A stretch of DNA of 64,000 nucleotides from NCBI RefSeq assembly GCF_047675955.1, contig NC_132930.1, forward strand, positions 49,105,832 through 49,169,831, given 5' to 3'. Below, piece by piece: positions 36,173 through 47,399 of this stretch. How positions within the stretch are numbered: position 1 is the first letter of the stretch; each line of letters starts with the position of its first letter. A program made the translations under genes and the position numbers. Origin of the DNA: Chlorocebus sabaeus (taxonomy: Eukaryota; Chordata; Mammalia; Primates; Cercopithecidae). The notes beneath the pieces were generated by a model. The model saw only the letters and a list, made by a program, of their open reading frames with translations. It was not told the DNA's origin and did not search any database.

Positions 36173-39100
36173 GGTAGAGTTGGGTGGGGTTTCACCATGT
36201 TGGCCAGGCTGGTCTCAAACTCCTGACCTCGTGATCCTTCTGCCTCGGCTTCCCAAAGTGAGATTACGGGCGTGAGCCACCGTGCCCGGCCAGTGTGTGA
36301 TGGTACTATGCATGCCTATGTGTATCGAGTGTGTGTGGTGTGTGCGGTGCGTGTCTCTGTTCCTGTGCCCATGTGTGTGTGGTGTGTGCCTGTGTGTGCT
36401 CATGCATGTGCATCGGGTGTGTGTGGTGTGTCTGTGCTTGTGGGCATGTACTGAGGGTGAGCGTGTGTGCACGTGTGCCTCTGCACTCATCAGTGTCCGT
36501 GTGTTGAGCCCTGTCACGGGCTGTGCAGCTGACAGTGAGATGAATCTGGAGCCTGGGGGTGCTGGGCTAACGTCAGCCAGGAGGGTGTCACTGGTGAGGG
36601 GTGTGTTGACAGCCAAGGCTCCCTATCAGCCCCTGGAGCAGGTGAGGATGAAGTCAAGCAGGCCCCTCCCAGCCTGGGCCTCGCAGAGGGTGGCTGCAGA
36701 CCAGGGGTTGGGAGGCAGCCAGTGGTGGGGCAGGAGGAGCTGAGAGGTGGCACCTGGGGCAGGCAGGGCTGCGGCGTGTGTGGGCGCCAGTCTGCGTGGT
36801 CTCCCTGTGCACACACACACCCCTCCCCAGCTCGGTGTCTACGCCATATCTGCCGGCGTTGTCTGCCTGCTGTCCACCATCTGCCTCCGGGAGAGCGTGC
36901 CCCCCACCCCGCCCTCTGCCGGGGCTGCCAGCTCCACCTCAGAGAAGTTCCTGGATGGGCTCAAGCTGGTCAGTGCTGTGGGATCCCCGGGGTAGGGTGG
37001 ATTTGGGGGTTGGGGCAAGAGGCTGAGGAGGGGATGGGTTTGGGAAGGGCCCCCGGGGCTGCAGGGCTGAGACACTCTTTCCCCGAAGCTGGTGCGGAAT
37101 AAGGCCTATGTCATCCTGGCTGTGTGCTTCGGGGGATGCATCGGGATCTCCTACAGCTTCTCAGCCCTCCTGCAGCAGATCCTCTGTGCAAGCGGCTACT
37201 CCAATGTGAGCCCTGGCCCCACCCATGGGGGCTCTGCCTCTGTCACCCACCCCATACGGCCACGGAGTCACCGCGGCCTCTGGGGTGCTCCGTGTCCGAC
37301 CCTGGCGGGGACCACATTGACGCCCTTCTGTGCTGTGGGCCCTCCTGAGATGCCTTGGGCGACGTTATGTCCACAGGCGGTGGAGGTGGTGGGCACAACT
37401 GCGGCAGGGTGGTGCAGCTGTGGGATGGAGTGGAGGGACTGATGGTGTGTGGTTGGGAAGATGGGGCCCCCAGGGCTCCAGTGTCCCTTCCCAGCAAGGC
37501 CCCACCGCTGTGGGTCTGCAGGACAGGGCCATCTTCTGGTATCCAGACATGCACCAGGGAGGGCCTTGCTCTGCTCACACATTCTGAGCTGGCCCTCTGC
37601 CCTCTGGGATCAGTGCCCGGTGTAGGATTGGGGGCATGTTTCCACCTTTGCCAGGGCCACAGGCACCACGGCCCTGTGGGGCCTCTGTGGCGACAGGCTC
37701 TTCCCTTCAGCGATTGCTTTGCTCTGGGGTGGGGTGGGGAACATAGGACAGGAAACCCTAGCCCGCAGGCAGCCAGCGGGTGCGGCTGGAACCTGTGTTG
37801 CTGTGTCTGGGCCTTGGGCACAGCACACGGCCCTACCCTGAGCCCCCTGCCCTGATGGTGTGCACCTATGATAATGGCGGCCTCTCCGGGCCCTGGCCTC
37901 TCCTCGCCTCCTCCAGGGGTTTTCTGGCCTCTGTGGAGCTCTCTTCATCGCGTTTGGGATCCTGGGGGCGCTGGTTCTCGGCCCCTACGTGGACCGGACC
38001 AAGCACTTCACTGAGGCCACCAAGATCGGCCTGTGCCTGGTCTCTCTGGCCTGCATGGCCTTTGCCCTGGTGAGGGTCTCCTCAAGCCAAGACCGCCCTG
38101 TGGGGGTGGGTGGGTGGTGAGGCCTGGAGAGGGCAGTTGGCAGCTTGGCTGGAACAGAGGTCCGGACTGTCTCATGCCCAGCCTCTGCCAGCCAGGGTGG
38201 CCCCTGGGTGGGATGGGTTCTCCCGCCCCGTGCCCAGTGTCCCATGAAACCAGGTCCAATTCTGACTGCCACCCCCTCCACCTGTCTGCCTGCCGTTCCG
38301 CTGCTCCCAGGTGTCCCTGCTGCAGGGACAGGCCCTTGCCCTGGCCACCACCTGCTCGCTCCTCGGGCTCTTTGGCTTCTCGGTGACCCCCGTGGCCATG
38401 GAGTTGGCAGTCGAGTGTTCCTTCCCTGTGGGGGAGGGGGCTGCCGTAGGCCTGATCTTTGTGCTGGGGTGAGTATCCATCTGCCCCTGCTGCTCCCCAG
38501 AGATACTCCCCTTGCTCCAACCCTACACCCCTGGGGTTGCACCGTGTGGTCCAGGCCCCTTTTCGGGGAGGTGGGGAACCTGCCTGCTCTGGCAAGAGCC
38601 GAGCAGGTTCTGAGCGCCTGCTGTATGCAGGCCAGGCCAGCTGATAGGGCCCGTGACCAAAGCTGTGTGCTGCCTTCGGGAGGGTGGTGGCAAAAGGGAC
38701 AGCACTGATGTCAACACTTCCCAAGGTGGCACCTGACTCCGAGGGGATGGGCAGTGCAGCGGGGGCTGAGGGCCACGTGTGTCTAGGCAGGTCGAGGGAA
38801 TATTCATCATGCTGGCGATGATGGCACTGACTGTGCAATGCTCGGAACGGTCCTTCTCCACCTGCCAGCAGGGGGAAGATCCACTTGACTGGACAGGTGA
38901 GCACCACATGGAAAGTTCCTGGGGAACGGGACAGGTGAGTCCCACGCAGGGAGTCCCTGGGCAACAGGACAGGTGAGCCAGGACAGGTGTGGCCAAGATC
39001 AGAGGTGGGTTGGCACACCCATATCCCAGACCCCATGCTGGTGACCTCTCTCAGGACCTGGGTCTGCAAACACCCCCTCAGGGCTGTCAAGAACTGGGAG

Positions 39101-39381
39101 TGGGCTCTGTCTGGGGTCACTCTGTGGTCAAGGGTAGTGGTGTCACCATAGGCCAGCGTCCGGCTCTGCCTATCTGTGGCCCCAGGGCTTGGCTGTGGGG
39201 ACAGCTGTGCTATGTGTCCCCAGCGTCTGTGGTGCTGATGGCTGGCCTGTGCAACCTCTTCAGCTGCATCCTGGTACTCTTCTTCCACACCTCATACCGG
39301 CGCCTGCAGGCAGAGTCTGGCAAGTCCTCCTCCACCCAGAACGCGTGCCCAGGCGCCGAGGACCAGGAGTCCCCGCCGTAA
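32469..39381 (+). CDS. SLC49A3: SLC49A3 (MFSD7), FLVCR-like major facilitator superfamily transporter
   Basis: Ten coding exons join in phase to 472 codons plus stop: 32469-32603, 34994-35152, 35385-35598, 35794-35870, 36831-36968, 37089-37205, 37917-38069, 38311-38468, 38787-38896, 39224-39381. All introns are GT-AG. The protein is a multi-pass membrane protein with the MFS layout. The N-terminus holds CAQRGHRTYARRW just before the first hydrophobic helix; later helices include LWLSFAPVADIIAE, GGQSLCALAQSLVIFSP and FGFSVTPVAMELA. The family (SLC49) includes the haem or choline transporters FLVCR1 and FLVCR2; the substrate of SLC49A3 itself is not settled. The ATG at 32469 is preferred because it has A at -3 and matches the human start as I remember it; an in-frame ATG at 32454 would add five residues. 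The stop follows DQESPP. An alternative 3' exon at about 39.69 kb is discussed under findings. The gene converges on MYL5. Confidence 0.93.
35993..36291 (-). mobile_element. Antisense Alu in SLC49A3 intron 4
   Basis: Starts GAGAAGGAGTCTCAGCC without a poly-T run, has a 30-base T run (36143-36172) in the inter-arm position, and ends CGTGCCCGGCC. Confidence 0.9.
36292..36480. repeat. TG-rich degenerate repeat in SLC49A3 intron 4
   Basis: GTGTGTGTGGTGTGTGC-type sequence on both sides of the Alu (also 35,900-35,975), so the Alu split an older TG-rich tract. Confidence 0.8.
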
Positions 39382-39688
39382 ACTACCCCTTGAGGCCCCA
39401 GCATGGCACTCCCAGCTTGGAAGCTCAGGGCCAGCTCATTCCTGGAGCCGCTTCTCTGGGCCCTGCCTCCTCCTCCCAGAGCCCCAAGATGTGGAGACTG
39501 ACCAGGGACGCGTGGTGAAGGGGAGGCAGGCTCGGGTCACCCGGGCTGTGCCCACCACACCAGACAGCTGGGCGGAGGGACCCAAGGCGTTCGGCGCACT
39601 CGGGGCCTGCAGAGAGCCCCTGGGCCCGAGACTGATGCGCGGCTGAGCGAGAGGGCTACTGCTGTGTGGACCCGGACCAGGCAGGGCC

Positions 39689-39981
39689 GTGGGTGGCGCA
39701 GACTCAAGGCGGGGTGTGGACCGAGGGGGAGCGGGAAGGGCTGGGGTCCTGGGGCCCAGCAGGGCGACTCCGGAGTGCACGGCGGGGGGCCTCGCTAGAG
39801 GACCCCAGAGAGCCCCAGAGCCCCCACCTTATCTGCTGCCTAGCGACCCCTCGCGCGCAGGGCCCAGCAGCCACGGACGCGCCCTCCCGCCCCGGCGGAC
39901 TCGCAGGCAGGGTCCTAGCGTCCGGGTTTATTGACCAGGCTGGGCCTCACTCCTCCTTTTCCTCCCCGTGGGTGATCACGT
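39689..39981 (+). other. SLC49A3: Candidate alternative C-terminal exon of SLC49A3, overlapping the MYL5 last exon
   Basis: A human long isoform of this protein, as I remember it, continues past the last common exon into a tail starting near GGADS and ending in FSSPWVIT. Both motifs are present here. GGADS, then VDRGGAGRAGVLGPS, lies in the frame starting at 39689, which ends at a stop near 39934. RGASLEDP and the terminal SSPWVIT lie in the other frame, ending near 39983. The two frames meet around a run of six G at 39785-39790, so the human-type tail would be frameshifted here. The end of the tail is antisense to MYL5 codons for VITHGEEKEE. Whether this exon is used in this species is unknown. 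Confidence 0.4.
39927..39932 (-). terminator. MYL5: MYL5 polyadenylation signal AATAAA
   Basis: The plus strand reads TTTATT, which is AATAAA on the MYL5 strand. It starts 14 nt past the TGA at 39949-39947, so the MYL5 3' UTR is unusually short. Confidence 0.8.
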
Positions 39982-42900
39982 AGCTCAGCGCCTTGTAGTC
40001 CAGGTTGCCCGCGGCATCGATGGAGGCGAACTGGAACATCTGGTCCACCTGCGGGCGGGGGCGAAAGGGCCCCCTGCGGGCTCCGGGAGCGAAATACAAA
40101 CGCGCACCTGCAGCGGTCCCGGGTGTGGTTTCTGCGCCGGGGGAGAGGGAGCGGGGAGGGGCGGGGGCGGGGCGGGGGCGGGGGATGAGGGCGGTCCTGG
40201 AGGGGATGGGGGCGGGGATGGGGCGGTGCTGAAGGGGACGGGGGCGGGGACGGGGGCGGGGACGGGGCGGGGACGGGGCGGGACGGGGGCGGGGACGGGG
40301 ACGGGGACGGGGCGGGGCGGGGCGGGGGCGGGGCGGGGGCGGGGCGGGGGCGGGGACGGGGACGGGGCGGGGATGGGGCGGGGCGGCGGCGGCTGCAGCC
40401 ATAGGCTGGGCACGGGTGTCGGGCTCGGCCCTTCAGCAGCGTCGGGGAGGACCGTATGGGGTCTAGGGGAGGTGCGGGGGTCCTGGGGGTGCCCGGGCAT
40501 TGGTCTCGCCCTCTGGGGCTGGGGCTGGGAGGGGTGCGTCAGGCGTGGGGGGCGGCTGCGGGGCCGCACAGCTGTGAGCCCCGCCCCTCAGGTTGGGACA
40601 GACGCTCGGGCGGCGGAGGGGGTCTCCAGCCGCTGACCTAACAGAGGGGAGGGGTCTCCAGCCGCTGACCTGACCCCTCTGAGCCAGTTCTGTCCCTCAA
40701 ACGGGCACTTTGGGAGTCCCCCCGGGGGCCTGTTCTGTCTTGGGTCCTAACCGCGGCGCTGCAGCCCCTCGGGCTCCGCGTGCGCCTCCACCCAGCTGAC
40801 CCCGGGAGCCCCGCCCTCCCCTCGTGGGCTTGGCAGGGGAGCCGCGGGCCAGACCTCCTCCGCTGTCATCTTGTCAGCCTGGGACATCAGCAGACGCTTG
40901 ATGCTGAGGACGAGGAAAGGGGTCAGCGCGGGCTGATGCGGGGACACAGGAGCCTTCTCGTGGGGCTCAGGTTCTCCAGGGGCCCCAGGCTGCCCCCGCT
41001 CACTGCACTCCCGCCCTTCCCGCAGGAGTGTGGCCCTGGGGCAGGTCGCTTCCCAACACACACTCAGGGATCATCACGGTTGGGGGAGCCGCTGATGGGG
41101 ACAGAGCCTGGGGGACCTTAGAGGACACACTCAGGGGTCATCACTTCTGGGGGGCCCGCCTGGGGGCTGCTGATGGGGACAGAGCCCGAAGGAGGTCACA
41201 GGCCAGTGCCTGGCAGGAGCTGAAGATGGAGGAGTGGGCTGAGGGGAAGCCGCCCCCTGGGCACTGGCCGCTGGTCCCTGTGTGGGCAGGGCTGGTGTCC
41301 CACTTAGCTGGGATCCTGGGTTCACTCCTCATGGTCCTGAAGCTGGTCAGAGGTAGGGAGGTGGGCGTGGCATCTGGTGGGTGATTGTCCCTTTTGGGAC
41401 AGGGTGAGATCGCTGGGGACCCCCGGCAGCCCGGCCGCCCTCCCCCGGCCGGGCACTCACTACTCCTTGTTGATTTTCCCTTTCCCGTCTGGGTCCAGCA
41501 TCTTGAAGGCATTTAGAATGGTCTCCTCGGCATCGGTACCTGCCACAAAGGCACCTTCAGCCCTGGGCCTTCAGGGTGGCAGTCCTGCTTCGGCTGCCAA
41601 GGGCAGGTGGCAGGAGGGGAGACCCCTGCCCCAAGCAAGGGGTGACTCCAAGCCTCTGCCCACAAGGTGGCCACTGCCTGAAGGCCTTCTCCTTTCCTGA
41701 GCCCCAAGGAGGCCTTGTCGGGCACTCCTGCCCTGGGATGTAGTGAGTTTTGGAGTGCCCAGGGTCAGCCCAGGCCTGGAGCTGGGGGTGAGTGCCGCAT
41801 GAGTGAGGGACAGAGGTCCCGACGGCGGGTCACACAGCATGTGGGGCAGGAGGGCGAGCCTGAGCACATGGCTCTGGGATGGCTGATGGGGCCCCACAGT
41901 TGTTGGCTCCCAGAGTGCCAGGCCCTAGGGCTTCTCCAGCGATAGGAGAAGAGGGATTTTTACGTGAAATGTCTGGATCTCTGTCAGGAATTAACTAGGA
42001 GGGCAAGGACTGTCCCACCAGTGCTCACCACTCAGCTTCTCCCCAAACAGGTTCAGAAACATGGTGAAGTTGATGGGCCCGGAGGCCTCTTTGAGCATGG
42101 CATCCAGCTCATCGTCCTTGACATTGGTCTTGCCTGTCACAGATGCGGGGGCATCACAGGGCAGGGCTTGTTGCTATGTCTGCTGTCCCACCAGCAGGTG
42201 ACCCCAGCACAGGGCCAGGCCCCACCAGCAGGTGACCCCAGCACAGGGCCAGGCAGGCAGATGGGAGGGGTGGGGAGGGAGTGGGAAGGAGGCACTTGGT
42301 CCAGGCATGTGGGGCAGTGGGTGCATCTGGCTGGCTGTGTCCACCTCACCCCAAACCCTGAGCCCCAGGACTAAGGGCTGATGGAGAGGGAGGTGACACA
42401 GAGCTTGGGAAGGTGCTGGGATCTGCTGTTCTTACTTGGGCATAAGCAGGGCTGAGAAGAAGGCAGGTCACTTGCGACCCTCCCACCCCAAGGAGAAGTC
42501 ACTCCGCAGCTCCCAGGGTGGGACCGAAGCCCCCTCCCCTCCTGCCTCAGGTCAGAGGCAGCTGCTGGGAACAGAATATGCCACAGGGAGAACTGAGGCT
42601 GGGGAGGGCAGTGTGCCCCACCACACATGGGCTGTGCTGCAGAGGCTGGGCAGGATCTCCAGGCCCTCCCCCAGCTCTGTGTTCCGGCTGGGCAGGGTCT
42701 CCATGCCCTCTGTCAGCTCTGTGGTCCGGCTTGGGGCAAGCCGCCTGCCTATCGGAGTGTCCTACCGGAGTGTCCTACCGGAGCGTCCTACCGGAGCGTC
42801 AGCCCTGCCCTGGAGCCTGCTGCCCCAAAGCCCACTCTGAGTTTCCAGGCTTGGGCTGTACCACTCACCCTGTCTCACCCTGGGACGCTCTCTGCTAGCT

Positions 42901-44088
42901 CTGATGGAACCAAGGGAGGCCAGGGCCATCCCCTCGCAGCCTTCAGGGCTGTCGGATGGGTCTTTAAAGCCCAGGCCCTGGAGGAGGAGGGGCCGCAGCG
43001 TATGGGACTGGAGGATGCTCTGTATTCGCCTCCTCCAAGGTCTCTGAGATGTTCTGCCTGGGTACCTACCCAGGGAGGCGTAGGTGTCCTTCAGGTCCTC
43101 CTTGTCGATGAAGCCGTCTCGGTTCTGATCCATGAGTGTGAATGCCTGGGAAGCGAGGCCAGGGCTGCCGTGCTGCCGACCCGGCTGGGCTCTGCCCCTG
43201 CCCCCTGCTCCCAGCTCCTCAGCACCCCTGACTGAGGATAGGCTCCCACTCCTATCCTCTGGCCCTGGAGCCAGCCCACATGGGGTCTTCCCAGCACAGG
43301 CTTCTGGGGACGGGGGCTCCCAGTGAAGCAGGAAAGTCTTACCTCCTTGAACTCCTGGATCTGAGTCTGCTCGAAGTTGGAGAATACATTGGATGAGGCT
43401 CTCTGGGCCCGGAGGGCACCCCCTTCCTTCTTCTTGGTCTTCCTGCTGGCCTGCGATGGGAGCACCATGGCTGAGGGTCCTGGGCCGGCTGAGGAAACCC
43501 TCCAGAGCACCCAGAGTTTTGAGAGACTTAACTCAGATGAAGGGTGGACCTCAGCCCTTGGGTGGGGCTGGAGGGGGCCCAGCAGCTGAGGAGCATGCCA
43601 GCCTCAAGCCTGGGTAGCTGGGGTTGGGGGCAGGGCAGCTGCAGGTGTCTGGCTGCAGCACAGGGAGTGGGGGAGAGACAGTGGCTTCCAGAAGACCCAC
43701 AGAGCACAGTGGTCAGGGATCGCGGTCTAGCAGGAGCCAGCTTGGCCTCTGAAGGCTTGACGGGCAAGTGGACTCTGGGTGGGCTTGTTCTGGGTACCGG
43801 GATTTCATGAAGGCCAGGAACCCCTTCATCCTGCTCCAGACTCTCACCAGGGCAGCAGCGTGGGGCATGTACCTCCCACCACACAGCACACGCCCACACC
43901 TGCATGGTCACACACACGCACATACACATGCTCATGCACACACACATGCACACACAGCACATGCCCACACCTGCACTCACAGGCATGCACAGACATGCCC
44001 ATGCTCTTTTCTGTGCACATGTACACACGCACGACACAGCTCATACCCACACGCCTACCCCAGGCATGCACAGCGGCCTGCTCACCAT
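39947..44088 (-). CDS. MYL5: MYL5, myosin regulatory light chain 5
   Basis: Seven coding exons in transcript order: 44088-44086 (ATG only), 43450-43343, 43145-43070, 42133-42029, 41539-41461, 40903-40855, 40048-39947. They join in phase to 173 codons plus stop, the known human length. The product binds the neck of a myosin heavy chain and regulates contraction. The N-terminus is ASRKTKKKEGGALRAQRASSNVF, with the basic arm and serines in the position of the kinase site of regulatory light chains. The first EF hand has the loop DQNRDGFIDKED with canonical acidic ligands; the second and third are degenerate (LDPDGKGKINKE is the better of these). The C-terminus is YVITHGEEKEE. The start codon is alone in exon 1, followed by a perfect ATG|GTGAGC donor. 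The exon 6 donor (GAG|GTCTGG) is weak. The gene converges on SLC49A3. Confidence 0.94.
40115..40392. repeat. GGGGCGGGGAC-type repeat in MYL5 intron 6
   Basis: About 280 bases made of GGGGCGGGGAC, GGGGCGGGG and GGGATGGGGGC units on the plus strand, 67-345 bases from the MYL5 last-exon acceptor. Dozens of G-runs of four or more give strong G-quadruplex potential; the MYL5 transcript carries the C-rich strand. Confidence 0.93.
43900..44035. repeat. CA-rich degenerate repeat in MYL5 intron 1
   Basis: CACACGCACATACACATGC-type tract ending about 50 bases from the ATG exon. Confidence 0.85.
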
Positions 44089-46162
44089 GCCTGCTTCTGC
44101 CTGCTTTGATGCGCCCGCCCAGGGTTCTGCCTGCTTTGATGCGTCTACCCAGGGCCCCAGGTCTTGCCCATCTTAAGCTCCCACTTGGTCCCCCAGGACA
44201 GCTCAGACTCCGGCTGCCACTCCCTACAAGGACAGGTTTGGGGCTACCCCAGGGAACTGGACAACTGCAGAGTGAGCTTTGGCAGCCCAGCAGTGACTCA
44301 CACCCTTGCCGTGCCCCACCCCGCAAGGCCCCCAGCCTCCCCAGGCACCTCTGGCCAGGACCACCTCCTACCCCACGTGTCCCCCACCCGCGGGGAGGCT
44401 TAGTTCTCCCAAGGATGCTGTGTGTCACCAGGGCCACCTGCACAAGCTCTTGCCTGGGGACCTGGGCACCCTGGAACTGCAGGAGCCAGAGGAAGGGGCA
44501 TCTTTTCTGGATTTGATCCAAGCTGCTGTGGGTGACTGCAGCTGGTCACCAGGCTTCTGCCAAGCACACTCTGTGTGTCAGGGGTGTTTATGCCCTTCCC
44601 TGCCTCAGTGACAGAAAAGTCAGTCCATAGCCTTGGCCCTGGGACCACCCGGTCTGACCTCATGGCTGGGAGCTCCTTGCCTGGCCCATGGGTCATGACA
44701 TTTCTGGGATGGAGGAGCCACGGAGGTGGCCAAGCTGCTCAGATGGCCTGGGAGGGGACTCCAGGGCCCTGAGCGTGGTCTTACCCCCTATACCATGGCC
44801 TCAAGGGCAGAGTCTGGGGAAGGGACCTGGCCTGGGGTCTGTTGGTGGTGCCAGATATTGGAGGCCACCACAGAGTCAATCCAGATGCCCTGGTTCAAGT
44901 AGTGGGAGGAGGGTCTGCAGGCCAAGCAGGATCAAAGAGGAGGCCTGCAGACTGAGTGGAGAACTAGCTCTTGGAGCCCCCCAGGCCTGCGTCTGGGTGG
45001 GAGGCAGCTGCCCCTCGGTGCTGCAGGGCCGGGGGTGGGAGTGAGTGTATGCAGCCACAGCATTAGGGTGGAATCCCCTGGGGGCACCATTGTGTCTGCA
45101 AAGCTAAAAAGACAGGTGCCACTTGTGTGTCTCTTGAGCAGAGGTCCTACCCTCTGAGGGACACATGGTTACAGTTGGCATCCCCTGAGATGCTGCCTGG
45201 TTCCATCCCCAGGTCCAACGGTCTCTATGCAGCACTGACGCTCGAGCTCGAGGTCCCTGGGAGGCATGACCTGTCCAGGAGGGACCTGGGACCGACTGCA
45301 AGGGGCCAGGTGACCAGATGTGGGAACCTGGGGCTGGGAAGAAGGGCCAGGACATCCCCTGCTGCTAGTCCAGTGGGGTCTGGGTATGACCCTGAAGGGG
45401 TATTGCTGGGCTGCAGGAGTGGGAAGAACCACACCGAAAGGGGAAGCATGGTTGGGAGGCCCCCCGAGGTCACCGGGAATGTGAGAAGGGCTGCAGAGCT
45501 CCCTGCAGAGGGTTCCCAGGCCACTGGAGTCTGAGCGCAGCACTAAAGATAGCAGCAGAGCCTGAGCTGGGGGAGTATCAGCTTCTGCACCCACAGCTGA
45601 CCCGACAGCTGCAGAGGCCCCGACGGGCCATGTCTTGAGCCAGGTGGGACCCTTCCCACCACTGAGCTCTCAGGAAAGGCCCTGAGCAAAGGCAGGTCTC
45701 CACCGGCTTCAGGGGGTCTTCCCTGGGCGGTATGTGTTTGCCCGAGTGTTTTCCCTGCTGGTGCCCTGCCCTGCGCCACCCCACCTTCGGTGGAAGCTGC
45801 TGGTATGTCCCCCTCACCCCCCATCTTGGGCCCCAGAGACACTTATTTTTGATTCTGGAAGCAGGAGTTGCTGAGGAGTCTGGTTTATTTTAAAATCCAG
45901 TGAAGGGAAACCACCTGTGGTCACCCGAGGCCGTCTGCCCTGGCCCAAGGTGGGGGCTTTGCTGAGGGCCAGAATGCTTCTGTGCCTGGCGGATCCAGTG
46001 TGCACCTGCAGCTTCCTCAGCAAGCAATAGGAGGTCTGGGGAGGGCTGGGGCTTGCTTCTGGCCCCCTGAGGACAGGGTTCAGGCAGAGGCCTCAGGCAG
46101 GAGTCTTCAGGGCCTGCAGGTCAACCTCACAGAAGCTGGAGAAAAGATCAGGGTGGCCCCAC
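44089..46162. other. Intergenic region between MYL5 and ATP5ME, first part
   Basis: The MYL5 5' UTR and promoter must lie in the first few hundred bases by comparison with the human gene's length, but no clear CpG island or TATA box marks it. Nothing else was recognised. Confidence 0.45.
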
Positions 46163-46489
46163 AGCAAGTCCCCAACCTTTTTGGCATTTGGGACAGGTTT
46201 CATGGAGGACAGTTTTTCCGTGTTGGGGAGGAAGGTTTCGGGATGAAACTGTTCCACCTTAGTTCATCAGGCATTAGATTCTCACAGGGAGAGCGCAATC
46301 CAGATCCAAGTGCGCAGCTCACAGTACGGTTCATGCTCCTGTGGGAATCTGATGTCCAGGCTGATCTGGCAGTGGGTGGAGCTCAGGCAGTCATGCTCCC
46401 TCAATGCTCCCTCACCTTATCCTGTGCTGCCCGGTTCCTAACAGGCCACAAGCTGGTACTGGTCTGTGGCTGGGGGCTGGGAACCCCTG
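46163..46489 (+). mobile_element. Old non-autonomous hAT-like DNA transposon remnant
   Basis: Left end GTCCCCAACCTTTTTGGCA and right end GGGGGCTGGGAACCCCTG form imperfect inverted ends. The inner CCGGTTCCTAACAGGCCACA motif is one I associate with a MER30-type element. The family name is a guess. Confidence 0.6.
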
Positions 46490-47399
46490 TCCTATAGGAT
46501 TGGTCTTGGTATACCCAGCCCAGGAAACAGAGCCCAGTGACTTCCCAGTTTCTCAGCCAGAGAGGCCCAGGCCCTGGACCCCAGAACAAGCCAGGAGAGA
46601 GGGTAGAGGTGGCTCAGGCCTGGGCAGGCAGCCCAGGTCGCCAGGATCGTGGTCCTCCCCATGCCCACTTCAGGAGTCCTGGAGTTTGTGATGCTGCACC
46701 TTAGCGAGGCCCGAGCCATAGTTCTCCAGTTGCTTCTGCCCGTAGCAGTGCAGGGCCAGGAGAGGGGACACAGGAGGCCTTGCGTCACTACTGCATGGGG
46801 CCAAAGGGGGCCCACAGATAGCCCAACACGGGCAGCATGGCTGCCGCCAGGAAGATCCAGAACGTGGGAGGGGCAAGGCTCCTGCCCAGACTCCAGGCCT
46901 GGTGTCCATGGGGCTGCCAGGTGAGCACCCCGGCACAGCGGGGAGGCTGCATGGGCACCGCAGGCCCTATCTCTGGGCAGCTGTGGGAGACACACAGCTA
47001 CTGGGAGGTGGACAGAGGCCAGCAAAGACCAGTGAGGGGCTCAGTGGTCCCCAGGCCTGGGCCGGGGCGGGCCCTTGGAGCTGTGGAGTCCTGAAGGCTG
47101 GAGTCGGGGGACCCAGGGAGCAGCGTCTGTTGGGGGCTGGTCTTCCCAAGAAGATCCCAGCCCCTCCTCCGGACGGAAGTGATGGGAGATCCTGGGGTGA
47201 GGAAGCTCCAGCTCCGGCGGGAAGGGCGTCCGGTGCCCCCAGGCAGAGCAGCCACAGGCAGAGCGGCCTGGAGGCCATGCTACCGCGGGCTGCGGAGTCC
47301 AGCGCGGCCCGGCCGGCGACAGACACTGGCCAGAGGGTCACTGCCCTGTAGGGGAAGGACCTGCCCGGGGAGCCACCTGCACTTGGCTCACACTCCGCT
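46490..47399. other. Intergenic region upstream of the ATP5ME island
   Basis: GC-rich, no coding signature recognised. Confidence 0.4.

Noticed and set aside
38008..39288. 426-codon minus-strand frame opposite SLC49A3 exons 7-10
   Set aside because: Antisense shadow of a GC-rich transporter gene; no start context, splice logic or recognisable domain.
39985..40636. Pro/Arg-rich and Gly-rich frames of about 150-220 codons
   Set aside because: Caused by the GGGGCGGGGAC repeat in MYL5 intron 6, apart from the MYL5 exon 7 codons at 39947-40048.
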